Positions 9,551-17,968 of a DNA stretch of 64,000 nt are shown here, in pieces (the first letter of the stretch is position 1; every line of letters begins with the position of its first letter). The notes beneath the pieces are model-generated. The model did no database searches, had not been told where the DNA came from, and saw only the letters and a program-made list of their open reading frames with translations. Origin of the DNA: Parcubacteria group bacterium (GTDB taxonomy: Bacteria; Patescibacteriota; Minisyncoccia; Moranbacterales; JAKLHP01). Where the stretch lies: the NCBI GenBank assembly GCA_041657845.1, contig JBBABD010000002.1, forward strand, positions 1-64,000. The letters run 5' to 3'. Position numbers and translations under genes: made by a program.

Positions 9551-10111
9551 ATGGAGAAAAAAACACAGGAAAACCTCGCCAAGGCGTTTGTGGGAGAATC
9601 GCAAGCTAGAAATAAATATACTTATTTTGCTTCCGTCGCCAAAAAGGAAGGATTTGAACAAATCTCAGCTATTTTTCAAGAAACGGCTGATAATGAAAAA
9701 GAGCATGCCAAAAGAATTTTTAAGCTACTGGGAGAAATAACCGTTGAAGTGCCAGCTTCCATTATGGGAGGATTGGGAGACACTAAAGCGAATTTAAAGC
9801 ACGCCGCCGAAGGAGAAAAATATGAATGGGGAACCATGTATCCGAATTTTGAAAAAGAAGCTCGAGAAGAAGGAGAAATTGAAGCCGCCGACTTTTTCCG
9901 AGAAGTAGCCGAAGTGGAAGCCCAGCACGAAAAAAGATATTTGAAGCTTCTGGAAAATGTGGAAAACGGAAAAGTATTCAAAAAAGATACACCAATGAAA
10001 TGGAAATGCCGTAATTGCGGATACGTTTATGAAGGAATCGAGGCTCCGGTTAAATGTCCTACTTGCAAGCATCCGCAAGCTTATTATGAACTGCTGGCGG
10101 AAAATTATTAA
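9551..10111 (+). CDS. Rubrerythrin
   Basis: Non-haem di-iron peroxidase protecting an anaerobe from hydrogen peroxide. The 186 residues hold a ferritin-like four-helix domain (about 1-140) with the expected ligands in GESQARNKYTYFA, ETADNEKEHAKR and EVAEVEAQHEKRY. A C-terminal rubredoxin-like domain binds Fe through CRNCGYVYEG and CPTCKHPQAYY. It is followed 16 bp later by superoxide reductase, the classical partner in anaerobic oxidative-stress defence. Confidence 0.96.
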   Translation: MEKKTQENLAKAFVGESQARNKYTYFASVAKKEGFEQISAIFQETADNEKEHAKRIFKLLGEITVEVPASIMGGLGDTKANLKHAAEGEKYEWGTMYPNFEKEAREEGEIEAADFFREVAEVEAQHEKRYLKLLENVENGKVFKKDTPMKWKCRNCGYVYEGIEAPVKCPTCKHPQAYYELLAENY

Positions 10112-10127
10112 CAATTAATTAAATTAT

Positions 10128-10496
10128 ATGAACAAGATATATAAATGCAATATTTGTGGAAACATCGTTGAACTTCTGCACGTTGGAGGAGGAGAACTTG
10201 TCTGTTGTGGAAAACCAATGGATCTCCTAGAAGAGAAAACAAAAGAAGTTGAAGGGATGGAAAAACATGTTCCGATTATTGAAAAAACAGAAAATGGAAT
10301 TAAAGTTAAGGTTGGATCGATTGAACATCCGATGGAAGAGGCGCATTATATCGAATGGATTGAAATAAATTTTGACGGGAAAGTGGAGAAAAAATTTCTC
10401 CATCCGGGAGAAAAGCCAGAAGCAGAATTTAATGTCAGCCCGGATCAGATTATCGCCAGATGCTATTGCAACGTCCATGGACTTTGGAAAAACTAG
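10128..10496 (+). CDS. dfx: Desulfoferrodoxin / superoxide reductase
   Basis: Reduces superoxide to hydrogen peroxide, which the adjacent rubrerythrin can then remove. The 122 residues have the N-terminal desulforedoxin iron site (CNICGN...VCCGKP, about 7-30) and the C-terminal SOR centre. The SOR ligands lie in [24 protein letters not shown] and the Cys/His pair of CYCNVHGLW. The two-iron class is therefore complete. The likely electron donor is a rubredoxin, not seen in this window. Confidence 0.96.
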   Translation: MNKIYKCNICGNIVELLHVGGGELVCCGKPMDLLEEKTKEVEGMEKHVPIIEKTENGIKVKVGSIEHPMEEAHYIEWIEINFDGKVEKKFLHPGEKPEAEFNVSPDQIIARCYCNVHGLWKN

Positions 10497-10515
10497 AAAA
10501 ATAAATAACTTCCTT

Positions 10516-10540
10516 GAAAAAGCCCGCTAAGGGCTTTTTC
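10516..10540 (+). terminator. Rho-independent terminator after superoxide reductase
   Basis: Perfect stem AAAAAGCCC/GGGCTTTTT with loop GCTAA and a T-rich tail, closing the rubrerythrin-superoxide reductase operon. Confidence 0.88.
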
Positions 10541-10601
10541 TCTGGACAAAATATATATTTTATATATAATAAACAATGTGTTTGAAATAGCTTCTAGACA
10601 A

Positions 10602-10635
10602 GCGGGCTTGCCCGCCGAAGCGAAGCGCAGGCGGG
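10602..10635. repeat. REP-like GC hairpin overlapping the 5' end of tRNA-Gly
   Basis: CCCGCC (10611-10616) can pair with GGCGGG (10630-10635), whose last five bases are the first bases of the tRNA. Alternatively GCGGGC (10602-10607) pairs with GCCCGC (10610-10615). The two hairpins are mutually exclusive. The sequence gcgggcttgcccgccgaagc is of the same GC-rich repeat type as those at 8483 and 17925. Confidence 0.65.
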
Positions 10636-10702
10636 TATCGTATAGTGGTTATTATATCAGTTTTCCAAACTGAGGAGGGGAGTTCGATTCTCCCTACCCG
10701 CT
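10631..10702 (+). tRNA. tRNA-Gly(TCC)
   Basis: Acceptor stem GCGGGTA/TACCCGC, anticodon stem TCAGT/ACTGA with loop TTTCCAA (anticodon TCC), T-loop GTTCGATTC. No CCA is encoded. Confidence 0.93.
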
Positions 10703-10707
10703 CAGAT

Positions 10708-10737
10708 AAAAAAGTTTCAATCCAATGAAACTTTTTT
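10708..10737 (+). terminator. Terminator after tRNA-Gly
   Basis: AAAAAAGTTTCA/TGAAACTTTTTT with a 6-base loop, starting five bases past the tRNA. It argues against a TTG start at 10736 for the next gene. Confidence 0.85.
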
Positions 10738-10792
10738 GTTGCCTAATCGTATCAGTATTAGCTGGGAAAAATTCAAATTTTATGCTATTCTA

Positions 10793-11986
10793 ATGATTCT
10801 TATGTACAATTTCCATTCGGAAGAAAAAAATAATTCTATCTTAAACCAAAAAATTCCAACCCTCTGGCTTGTTTTAGCTTTAATTCTAGCTTCTTTCTTT
10901 ACATCCATCTTTGTAATTAACACTTTTTATGAAACATATGAGACTCCGCGGTTAGCAACAACAAAAAAACCAGTGAAGAAACCAATGGCTTTTGAAAAAA
11001 TTGAAAGACCTGTGCCAAAGCCGGTATCTATGGAGCGACTGAAAAAACAGGGATGCGTGGCTGATGGACTGCTTTCGGAATATAATCCTGACCGCGAACA
11101 ATATATTTCCCTCATCAACCGATCCAATTGCTACTATCTGCACCGCGCCGTGGAAACTTGGATGGCGCCTCCAGATTTCGAAACCATAGAATACGTTATG
11201 AATCGCATTTCCAAGAAAGATGTTGTTTATGGAATATTTATTGCGGAAGCTTTGAAGGAAAACGCTAATTATTTCTATCCGGATGAAAATCGTAATTTTG
11301 ATTTTAAGAAAATGTGCCAAGCAGGCAGTGAAAATATTTGGGGAGAACATTCCTGCAAGGCCGACTTTGGAAGCGGAGAATACAGAGCCTATCTTAAATA
11401 TATAACCCATCGCGCTATTGATTCGGGGATTCAGAGTTTTACATTCGGACAAATTTATTTCCAGCAAGGAGGCGGCGGGGACAAGATAGCTGATGTCATT
11501 AAGGAAATGCGATCATACGCCAAAAAGAAAAAAACCAATATTGTTATTGGAGCCCAAACCGGAAAAATAACCAACCAAAAATTAATTTCTCTTTTCGATT
11601 ATATTGAAGGAGGAACAGGAATTGATAGCGACGGAAATCTGCCTCAAGGACCATGCCTTGACCGTTGGGGAGGATGCTGGGCTCTTCTTTGGAACGAAAC
11701 ATATTCAAAAAACGCAAAAAATGTTCTTCTCCATCTTGATTGGAGCGGAATTAAAAGCGATGACCTTGATATTTTTTCCCGGATGGACCGAGAAAAAAGA
11801 GCCGAAACGCTAAAAAATCTGTATTCCTATTTTTCTTCTAAAAATATGGGATTTCTGATGCCATTTTTCGGAGTGCTGGATAAAGAAAATGGCGGATGTT
11901 ATGGCCCAAAAAAAAGATTCTATTCTCCTGATAATAATTATTCCTGTAAAGACGAGGATGCGATTAACTCAATTATAAAACAATAA
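10793..11986 (+). CDS. Membrane-anchored extracytoplasmic protein, unknown function
   Basis: About 397 residues. A short cytosolic stretch precedes one strong N-terminal transmembrane helix (LWLVLALILASFFTSIFVIN). The ectodomain that follows contains several cysteines. The middle and C-terminal parts (repeated hydrophobic strands followed by acidic or Trp-rich turns such as LFDYIEGGTGID, LLHLDWSGIKSDDLD and MGFLMPFFGVLD) suggest a TIM-barrel-like, glycosidase-like fold. I cannot point to catalytic residues. The ATG at 10793 (or 10802) is preferred over an upstream TTG that lies inside the tRNA terminator. Function is not recognised. Confidence 0.7.
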   Translation: MILMYNFHSEEKNNSILNQKIPTLWLVLALILASFFTSIFVINTFYETYETPRLATTKKPVKKPMAFEKIERPVPKPVSMERLKKQGCVADGLLSEYNPDREQYISLINRSNCYYLHRAVETWMAPPDFETIEYVMNRISKKDVVYGIFIAEALKENANYFYPDENRNFDFKKMCQAGSENIWGEHSCKADFGSGEYRAYLKYITHRAIDSGIQSFTFGQIYFQQGGGGDKIADVIKEMRSYAKKKKTNIVIGAQTGKITNQKLISLFDYIEGGTGIDSDGNLPQGPCLDRWGGCWALLWNETYSKNAKNVLLHLDWSGIKSDDLDIFSRMDREKRAETLKNLYSYFSSKNMGFLMPFFGVLDKENGGCYGPKKRFYSPDNNYSCKDEDAINSIIKQ

Positions 11987-11988
11987 TC

Positions 11989-12528
11989 TTATTCAATACA
12001 GCAATCAATCGCTTTTTTTACTAGCAATCCTAATTTCCCCATAAAGCCTTTTTTCTCTTCGTCGTGTTTATTCAGAGCATCGTCATCGATTTTTTTAATT
12101 CCTTCGGTATCTATTACTTTCATGTTTATTCCCCAAAATAGTGAATACAAATCAAAAGCCTTTTGAAATAAACTTTGAGCATCCTCTTTCCGGCCTATGC
12201 CTTGTTGTTTGGTCCCTACTTCCATAAGTCGCATTGAAGCAGCCAACAAGTGTTTGGAAATGCACCATTCTTCACCTTCGGGATTTTTTACTATTTTTCG
12301 AAGTAATTCGCCTCTCATCTTGCGTACCTCTTGCAATAAATCAAAATACTCAACCTTTCCGGTTTTGGCTCCGGTAAAGAAAAAATGCTCTTCGATACTC
12401 ACTAAATTCATAACAGCGATTGATAGATCTTGATCGCTTGATAAATCTAGCTTATCTTGCTTTTTCATTTGGTCGACTCTTTGAATAAGTTCATTCAAAT
12501 TTTTAAAAGGATTCTTGTTTTCTGACAT
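11989..12528 (-). CDS. Alpha-helical protein of unknown function, 179 aa
   Basis: Soluble and rich in helices, with no signal peptide. A central segment (LAASMRLMEVGTKQQGIGRKEDAQSLF) looks like a helical-hairpin or TPR-like element, followed by a charged linker and a C-terminal Cys-Cys pair. It lies 14 bp after the CPVC membrane protein gene and probably belongs to the same three-gene transcript. No family is recognised. Confidence 0.7.
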   Translation of the reverse strand: MSENKNPFKNLNELIQRVDQMKKQDKLDLSSDQDLSIAVMNLVSIEEHFFFTGAKTGKVEYFDLLQEVRKMRGELLRKIVKNPEGEEWCISKHLLAASMRLMEVGTKQQGIGRKEDAQSLFQKAFDLYSLFWGINMKVIDTEGIKKIDDDALNKHDEEKKGFMGKLGLLVKKAIDCCIE

Positions 12529-12542
12529 ATTATTAAATTTAT

Positions 12543-13052
12543 TTAGTTAGTTACAAAATAGAGAATAACACTAAAAATAGCTAAAAATCCAACTGGCATT
12601 ACTACTTTTTGAAAAGGAAAGTAGGCTTTGCCGTTATTTTCCTTTTTCAGTTTTTGATACCACAGAACGCTTGCTAAAAACACGATGCTTCCTAGAATAA
12701 TTCCAAAAACAAGCTTGTCGATGCCCCATATTTTGTTGAAGTAATGTCCAACTATTCCCTTCCAATACAAAGGAGCTATTATTATCAAGTAATATCCTGT
12801 TGTAATTAATATTTTTCTTCCTTTAAATCTAAGGTCTCTTTTATTCATCCAAATAATTGTCCACATTATACTGGAAACAATCAAAGCTCCTACCCAAATT
12901 CCGGTTACAGTATCATCTATTCCCAACCATCTGGAAAGTCCCACTCCCGCCCCCACTGCTATAGTGCAAACCGGGCAAATTGCCTTAGCGCTATTGGAAA
13001 ACATCGCGAAGGAAAAAATTAGACTAGCAATTGAAATTAACAATTTTTTCAT
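12543..13052 (-). CDS. Polytopic membrane protein with lumenal CPVC motif
   Basis: The 169 residues begin with a signal-type segment ending SAKA. ICPVCTIAVGAGVGL follows at once, so a CxxC pair lies at the outer face. About four further transmembrane helices follow. A CPxC dithiol next to the membrane, with a thioredoxin-like gene overlapping upstream by 1 nt, suggests disulfide chemistry or electron relay across the membrane. A VKOR- or DsbB-like role is inference; the fold does not clearly match either family. Confidence 0.75.
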   Translation of the reverse strand: MKKLLISIASLIFSFAMFSNSAKAICPVCTIAVGAGVGLSRWLGIDDTVTGIWVGALIVSSIMWTIIWMNKRDLRFKGRKILITTGYYLIIIAPLYWKGIVGHYFNKIWGIDKLVFGIILGSIVFLASVLWYQKLKKENNGKAYFPFQKVVMPVGFLAIFSVILYFVTN

Positions 13053-13444
13053 TATTGCTGTTCGCCCAATTGGCTTTTTAAGAAATTAATTATATCCGCA
13101 TCCCCACTAAAACACTTCCCGCTGTTCCATAAAAACGGAACTCCTAATTCCTTTGTATCGATCCCGCATTCTCCAGCTTTTTCTTCCATTAATTTTGCAT
13201 TATTTTTCTCATAAAAAATTTCTAGTTCATCAAACTGTATTTTTTCTTTAACCTTATTTTCCTGAATGAACTTATCCACATTCTCGCAATGAGGACAACC
13301 CTTCCAGTAAAATAAAATTATATTAGCATTTTTTTCTCCAGTATCGATTTTTTGGGAATTGTCGTTTTTATTTTTAAAAGCAAAGAATGCTATCCCTCCG
13401 ATGGCGATAATCACCAGCATAACAATAAATATTTTTTTATTCAT
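13052..13444 (-). CDS. Membrane-anchored thioredoxin-like protein (WKGCPHC)
   Basis: The 130 residues have an N-terminal transmembrane anchor (about 4-22) and a short linker. A thioredoxin/glutaredoxin-like domain follows, with the active site FYWKGCPHCENV near residue 50 and the cis-proline loop GVPFLW near 105. It probably acts outside the membrane as a thiol reductase or oxidase. The stop overlaps the start of the CPVC membrane protein by one base, so the two are translationally coupled and probably partner. Confidence 0.85.
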   Translation of the reverse strand: MNKKIFIVMLVIIAIGGIAFFAFKNKNDNSQKIDTGEKNANIILFYWKGCPHCENVDKFIQENKVKEKIQFDELEIFYEKNNAKLMEEKAGECGIDTKELGVPFLWNSGKCFSGDADIINFLKSQLGEQQ

Positions 13445-13537
13445 CTTTATTCATTCAATAATTACTAATCAATTTTAAACTTTTTTCCTTCTTTTAGCAA
13501 TATTGCTTGATGCCCGCTTTTTTGCTAATCTTACAAT

Positions 13538-14287
13538 ATGAGTAAATTCTATAAACTATGCTTTTTCATTGTACTTTTTGGATCTTTTTTGGCTTTAATG
13601 ATATATTTTTCACCTTCGATAAAAAAGGAAATCTTAGCGGAAAAACAAGCAGAAAACAACGAAACTGCGCCAGATGTTAAAAATAACGAGACTGAGGATA
13701 CTGGTGCCAAAGATAAAAATATCGTTAAAGATGCTGAAAATGCAGATCTTTCAAACAAAACTGATTTGAAAGAAGATGAAACATCCAATTTGGAAAAAAT
13801 AGCAGAGCCGAAAAACAGCTTTGAAATAAAACAACAGCTGGTAAGCTGGGGCTATTCTCTTTCTAAAAACAGAAATATTGATACAATAATCATCCACTCT
13901 TCCTACAATGCGCTCGGTGGTGATGTTTATGGCTTAGCTAAGCTTATCGAAGAGTACAAGTCATATGGAGTCTCTCCTCATTATCTCATCGATAGAAGCG
14001 GAAATATATACCAACTAGTATCGGATCAAAATATCGCTTACCATGCCGGTGAAAGCAAAATGCCGGATGGCAGAACCAATGTCAACAATTTCTCTTTGGG
14101 AATAGAAATAATGACAACAGAAAATGATAACCCCTCCAATGCACAATACTCATCCCTGATGAGCCTAATTGGCCAAATTAAGAAAAACCACAAAATAACC
14201 AGTATTCTTGGACATAATCAGATTGCTCCGGGAAGAAAAACCGACCCTTGGAATTTTAATTGGAACAAGATTGATTCAGTTAAATAG
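13538..14287 (+). CDS. N-acetylmuramoyl-L-alanine amidase (Amidase_2/PGRP type), membrane anchored
   Basis: Zinc amidase that cleaves the lactyl-peptide bond in peptidoglycan. The 249 residues have one N-terminal transmembrane helix (about 5-27), a long acidic spacer (about 40-95) and a PGRP/Amidase_2 domain. Zn ligands and catalytic residues are visible in IDTIIIHSSY, SPHYLIDRSGNIYQLV, AYHAGES and ITSILGHNQIAPGRKTDP. The next small gene begins 9 bp downstream. Confidence 0.88.
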   Translation: MSKFYKLCFFIVLFGSFLALMIYFSPSIKKEILAEKQAENNETAPDVKNNETEDTGAKDKNIVKDAENADLSNKTDLKEDETSNLEKIAEPKNSFEIKQQLVSWGYSLSKNRNIDTIIIHSSYNALGGDVYGLAKLIEEYKSYGVSPHYLIDRSGNIYQLVSDQNIAYHAGESKMPDGRTNVNNFSLGIEIMTTENDNPSNAQYSSLMSLIGQIKKNHKITSILGHNQIAPGRKTDPWNFNWNKIDSVK

Positions 14288-14296
14288 CTAAAAACT

Positions 14297-14566
14297 ATGA
14301 ATTTAAGAATTATTTTAGAAAACAAAAAGACAACCATTGAACTAAAAGAAAATAGAAAAATTATTGATGCTCTTGATATAAACGACATTAATAATTTATC
14401 AAAAATGTTACTAAAAAATATAGATTCTCTTCTTAAAAAAAATAAGATTCGAAAAGATCAGATAAAAAAAATTTCGATAAGGAGTGCTATCCCAAATTCA
14501 TATACTTCCAGCCGAATTATAAAGAGCTTTAAGAAAACTTGCGATTTTGCGTTAAACCTAAAGTAG
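14297..14566 (+). CDS. Small protein resembling a TsaB N-terminal fragment, 89 aa
   Basis: A basic 89-residue protein. Its C-terminal half (RKDQIKKISIRS then IPNSYTSSRIIKSFKKT then CDFALNL) lines up by eye with the TsaB signature region GPGSFTGLRIG...AkGLA..L. It has lost the glycines and stops before the rest of the ASKHA fold. TsaB proteins are more than 200 residues. It is either a decayed TsaB paralogue or a shortened domain with a new role. The comparison is mine, without a search. Confidence 0.5.
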   Translation: MNLRIILENKKTTIELKENRKIIDALDINDINNLSKMLLKNIDSLLKKNKIRKDQIKKISIRSAIPNSYTSSRIIKSFKKTCDFALNLK

Positions 14567-14624
14567 ACACTGCTTGTATTTGTGATATAATTTAGATAGA
14601 TTCGTCAATGAGCTATTCAGCTGA

Positions 14625-15605
14625 ATGAAAATAAAAAAAATAAAAATAACTCTTTTGATTTTTACAGGACTCATCGTTTTCAGTTTTGCCGTTTTTGCTT
14701 TGGCCCAGGAGAACTCTTCTACTGATAAAAATATATTTTTGGATTCCGATCAGGATGGTCTGACAAATGAGGAAGAAAAATCCTATGGAACAGATCCCCA
14801 TAAAGCGGATACTGACGGTGACGGCTATTCCGACGGAGTAGAAATTAGAAGCGGCTATAATCCCTTAAAGCCTGGCCCTAATGACAAGATTATTACCGAA
14901 AAAATTGGTTCGGGACAAGTTGCGGGAGTAGTAACCCCAGCAAACGATTCAATTACAAACGAAGAAAATCTAACTGAAGAATTAGGGATAAAAGCCACAG
15001 CCCTTTTAAACCAAAGTGCAGAAAACAACACTAATATTAAAATTGAGGATCTGGACAGCATTGTTCAACAAACTACCGAAAAAAAACTCACCTTCAATGA
15101 CTTGCCCGAGATCGACAAAAGCACAATAAAAATAAAAGAGCAGAATTATTCCAAGCTTTCTGAAGCAGATAGGACTGCCAAGGAAAAAGATGATGCGCTC
15201 CAATATTTAACTGCCATCGGATACATAGTAACCACAAATTCTCCTCAATCACTTCAAACTCAGGATGACATTCAAAAAATATTCAACGACATACTCAATA
15301 GCATGACCCAATTTTCCAATGATACCAATGCTGTTCCTGAGTATTTCACCGATCTTGCTGAAAAAGGAACTTCTACGCTAGAGCAGATGAAAGATATTGA
15401 AGTTCCTGAATCAATGCTTGATTTTCATATTAAAGGATTGCAAATGGCAAATTATGCTATTTCGCTTAAAGATGAAACCGCTAAACAAAACGATGATCCA
15501 GTTGCTATGATTTTGTCTATATCAAAAGTAAGTAATCTATTATACCTAACAGAATCGTACGTCAGTGAAGCTTCCAGCAAAATAACTTCTTTAGGAATAA
15601 ATTAA
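14625..15605 (+). CDS. Secreted protein with thrombospondin type 3-like calcium repeats
   Basis: The 326 residues begin with a signal peptide (about 1-27, ending FALAQ). Two calcium-binding DxDxDG-type repeats follow (DSDQDGLTNEEE and DTDGDGYSDGVEI, about 38-80), spaced as in thrombospondin type 3 modules. The remainder is helical and rich in Asn, Glu and Lys without enzyme motifs. It is probably an exported surface or cell-wall protein. It is followed 43 bp later by another secreted protein, suggesting a shared envelope function. Confidence 0.8.
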   Translation: MKIKKIKITLLIFTGLIVFSFAVFALAQENSSTDKNIFLDSDQDGLTNEEEKSYGTDPHKADTDGDGYSDGVEIRSGYNPLKPGPNDKIITEKIGSGQVAGVVTPANDSITNEENLTEELGIKATALLNQSAENNTNIKIEDLDSIVQQTTEKKLTFNDLPEIDKSTIKIKEQNYSKLSEADRTAKEKDDALQYLTAIGYIVTTNSPQSLQTQDDIQKIFNDILNSMTQFSNDTNAVPEYFTDLAEKGTSTLEQMKDIEVPESMLDFHIKGLQMANYAISLKDETAKQNDDPVAMILSISKVSNLLYLTESYVSEASSKITSLGIN

Positions 15606-15648
15606 ACCAAACAAATAACCTATAACATCAGAAATAAAAAGCGCAATT

Positions 15649-16665
15649 ATGTCAACCCGGGCATTTCTTTCAAAAAAAATTATTAGCATCGTTTTATTTC
15701 TTGGAATTAGCCTTGCTCCGCATTTTTGCCATGCATTTTGGCCGGCTGATTGGGCTTTAAATGCGCAAATGACGGTAATGCTAGAAACAATGCAACAACA
15801 GATTTTAGGAGCAACGATGGGAGCCCTTAAGCAAGCAGCAATCCAAACTGTAAATCAAACGGTTAACAACGCTATGTCTCAAATTACTGGGGAAAAGGGA
15901 CCGAGATTCATCGTTAATTGGGATGATTTTATCATTAGCGAGCCTCTAGACAAAGCTGAATTGTATATGAATGATTTTTTTTCCAGCGTAATCAGAGGAA
16001 GAGGGAGTAGCTCTAACTATTCAGGATTCGGAAGCGAACTTGCAATGGGAAACAATTTTACCGGCAGTAAAGTAGCTGGAGCAAGCATACTAAAAGAGGG
16101 CGTCGTTGCAGGAAATTTTACTTCAGACAGTCTTAGAGGAAACTATCTAGGCTCTCTTGAGGAAGAAGCAAAAAATCTTACTGTAAACGCGACTATTCCC
16201 GTTTGCGATATTACCAACGCTTCCGGAATGTTTAGCGGAAAAGATTGGAAAGTATTTAGCGGAGTAATCGGCAAAGACACTTGCAATAAATTCGGTTTTA
16301 ATAATATTTCTACGAGCATATATCTATCTCAAATATCCTCTCAGCAAGAAATCGCAAAAACCAAATCAGTTGCCTATCAAGGATTTAACGCGACGACATC
16401 AGGAGGTCTTGTAATAACTCCGGGATCAACCATAGCTGCCATCCAAGCTCAAGTCGAAGATTTACCTAATAAAGTACTCGCTGCTGCCAAAAGCGCCCCT
16501 GAGATAATAACCTCTCTTGTTACCAGACTAGCCACAAAAACCATTCAACAAGGAATAGGCCAGGCACAGCAATATGTTCAAAAAGAAATAAACAACAATG
16601 TCAACAACTATTCTCAACAGATTAAAAACCTTAACCCGGGAGAAAAATACCAATCGAAATACTAA
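15649..16665 (+). CDS. Secreted protein of unknown function, 338 aa
   Basis: A signal peptide (about 8-28, IISIVLFLGISLAPHFCHA) precedes a Gln/Asn/Ala-rich mature protein with long amphipathic helices (LGATMGALKQAAIQTVNQTVNNAMSQ at the start, a similar region at the end). The middle contains two isolated cysteines (IPVCDIT, DTCNKFGF). The composition recalls conjugation or type IV secretion components such as TraH/VirB5-like proteins, but no diagnostic motif is seen. It ends the run of envelope genes before a strong terminator. Confidence 0.7.
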   Translation: MSTRAFLSKKIISIVLFLGISLAPHFCHAFWPADWALNAQMTVMLETMQQQILGATMGALKQAAIQTVNQTVNNAMSQITGEKGPRFIVNWDDFIISEPLDKAELYMNDFFSSVIRGRGSSSNYSGFGSELAMGNNFTGSKVAGASILKEGVVAGNFTSDSLRGNYLGSLEEEAKNLTVNATIPVCDITNASGMFSGKDWKVFSGVIGKDTCNKFGFNNISTSIYLSQISSQQEIAKTKSVAYQGFNATTSGGLVITPGSTIAAIQAQVEDLPNKVLAAAKSAPEIITSLVTRLATKTIQQGIGQAQQYVQKEINNNVNNYSQQIKNLNPGEKYQSKY

Positions 16666-16686
16666 AACAAAAGTTTCTTAGACAAC

Positions 16687-16719
16687 AAAAAACGGCTTCG
16701 CCTTGGCGAAACCGTTTTT
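16687..16719 (+). terminator. Strong terminator
   Basis: AAAAACGGCTTCGCC/GGCGAAACCGTTTTT with a TT loop and a T-rich tail; the A-run on the other side makes it potentially bidirectional. Confidence 0.9.
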
Positions 16720-16735
16720 GTTTTTGCGAATCTGT

Positions 16736-16756
16736 GCAGACTCGAACGGAAGACGC
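16736..16756 (-). pseudogene. Possible tRNA-Val 3'-end remnant
   Basis: gcagactcgaacggaagac resembles the T-arm and variable-loop region of the intact tRNA-Val about 110 bp away (ccgactcgaacgggagacc, same strand). T-stem pairing is lost and no acceptor partner is found. Confidence 0.3.
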
Positions 16757-16835
16757 TAGACGAGACAAGGCCTCACCGCAGAACAAATCCCTTTAATGCC
16801 AACAAAACACTCTAATTTATCCCCCACTATTTAGG

Positions 16836-16909
16836 TGGGTGTATCCCGACTCGAACGGGAGACCTTTACGATGTCAACGTAACGCTCTAACCAACTGAGC
16901 TATACACCC
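16836..16909 (-). tRNA. tRNA-Val(GAC)
   Basis: Acceptor GGGTGTA/TACACCC, discriminator A, anticodon stem TTACG/CGTAA with loop TTGACAT (anticodon GAC), T-loop GTTCGAGTC. Confidence 0.93.
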
Positions 16910-16949
16910 AAAATATTGATGGCGGGGAACTGAGCCGAGCTAAAGATTC

Positions 16950-17915
16950 TTATGCTTCTTCCGGCTCGGGTAATATTTTTTTGATAGTCGATTTTTCTGG
17001 AGCAACTTCTTTTATTTTTTCCTCCTCCTTAACAGTCGCTATTTCCCTAAAAAACAAAAACCAGGTTGTTTGACAGAAAACTTGAAAAATTGAATTTGCT
17101 AAAAATAAAATAACAATAAATACAAAAATGCCCAAAGAAACAGCTATAACAACTCCTATTTTTGCCAATGTAAAATACAGAACAATTCCAACTAATAAAA
17201 AAACTGTTCCAATGGATAAAAGCGCAGTTACTATTAAAATAAACAAGGCAATATTTATCGGAATAAAAAATAAAGCCATAACAATACTTGGAATTATATT
17301 TTTTCTGAAAATCTGATATCCATTTTCAATTGAAGCTTTAATCCCTAAATTAGAAAGAACAACATAATAAATTGAGTATTTTCCGATGAAGCTGGCTAAA
17401 ACCACTAAGGGAATAAAGATAGCAAGCGCAAAGAATGCAGAAAATGCTCCCAAAACGAAAGCTCTGGCAGAAAATAGAAGTGTAATAGGAATAGCCAAAA
17501 CAACAAGAAGCACGAAAATAAAAAATCCTAAAATTAATCCGATAGCCAGAATTTTCCAAAAATATTTTTTTCCTTCTCTGAATCCTTCCTTGAAATTTAC
17601 GCTTAATTTTTTTTCTACTTTGTCTAGAGCTTTAATCAATCCAGCTTTGGCTATTAACTTTAAAATAATAAGAGCTAAACACATCATTACAACAAATACA
17701 ATAAACCCTGCGACTAGTTGCCAGTGCTGATTTAAAAAGTTTCTAAATTGTTCTTCATTTTCTCCTGCCTTTTTGCTCCATTCGCTGTTTCCTGGAAAAT
17801 TAAACCTTGTTCCTCCGCCTAAAAACAGAAGCAATCCGAACCACCAGAGATATTTGTTTTCCCAGGTAATTTTCCAGGATTTTTTAATTATTTCCAGGTA
17901 GTTTACTTCTTTCAT
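16950..17915 (-). CDS. Polytopic membrane protein, unknown function
   Basis: About 321 residues. The N-terminus YLEIIKKSWKITWENKYLWWFGLLLFLG is typical of CPR and Gram-positive membrane proteins that often sit beside transporters. Six or so transmembrane helices follow, and the C-terminal tail is charged. The ATG at 17915 is preferred to the upstream in-frame ATG at 17963, because the 16 extra residues are encoded by a REP-like palindrome (17925-17963). It ends near the tRNA-Val and is probably co-transcribed with ftsH upstream. No function can be assigned. Confidence 0.72.
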   Translation of the reverse strand: MKEVNYLEIIKKSWKITWENKYLWWFGLLLFLGGGTRFNFPGNSEWSKKAGENEEQFRNFLNQHWQLVAGFIVFVVMMCLALIILKLIAKAGLIKALDKVEKKLSVNFKEGFREGKKYFWKILAIGLILGFFIFVLLVVLAIPITLLFSARAFVLGAFSAFFALAIFIPLVVLASFIGKYSIYYVVLSNLGIKASIENGYQIFRKNIIPSIVMALFFIPINIALFILIVTALLSIGTVFLLVGIVLYFTLAKIGVVIAVSLGIFVFIVILFLANSIFQVFCQTTWFLFFREIATVKEEEKIKEVAPEKSTIKKILPEPEEA

Positions 17916-17924
17916 TTTTCCAAC

Positions 17925-17963
17925 TTGTCCGCCGAAGTTTTTTGGCCTGCAAAGCTTCGACAA
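17925..17963. repeat. REP-like palindrome between ftsH and the membrane protein gene
   Basis: TTGTCCGCCGAAG ... CTTCGACAA forms a stem around gttttttggcctgcaaag, of the same GC-rich type as the repeats at 8483 and 10602. Confidence 0.6.
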
Positions 17964-17968
17964 ATAAA

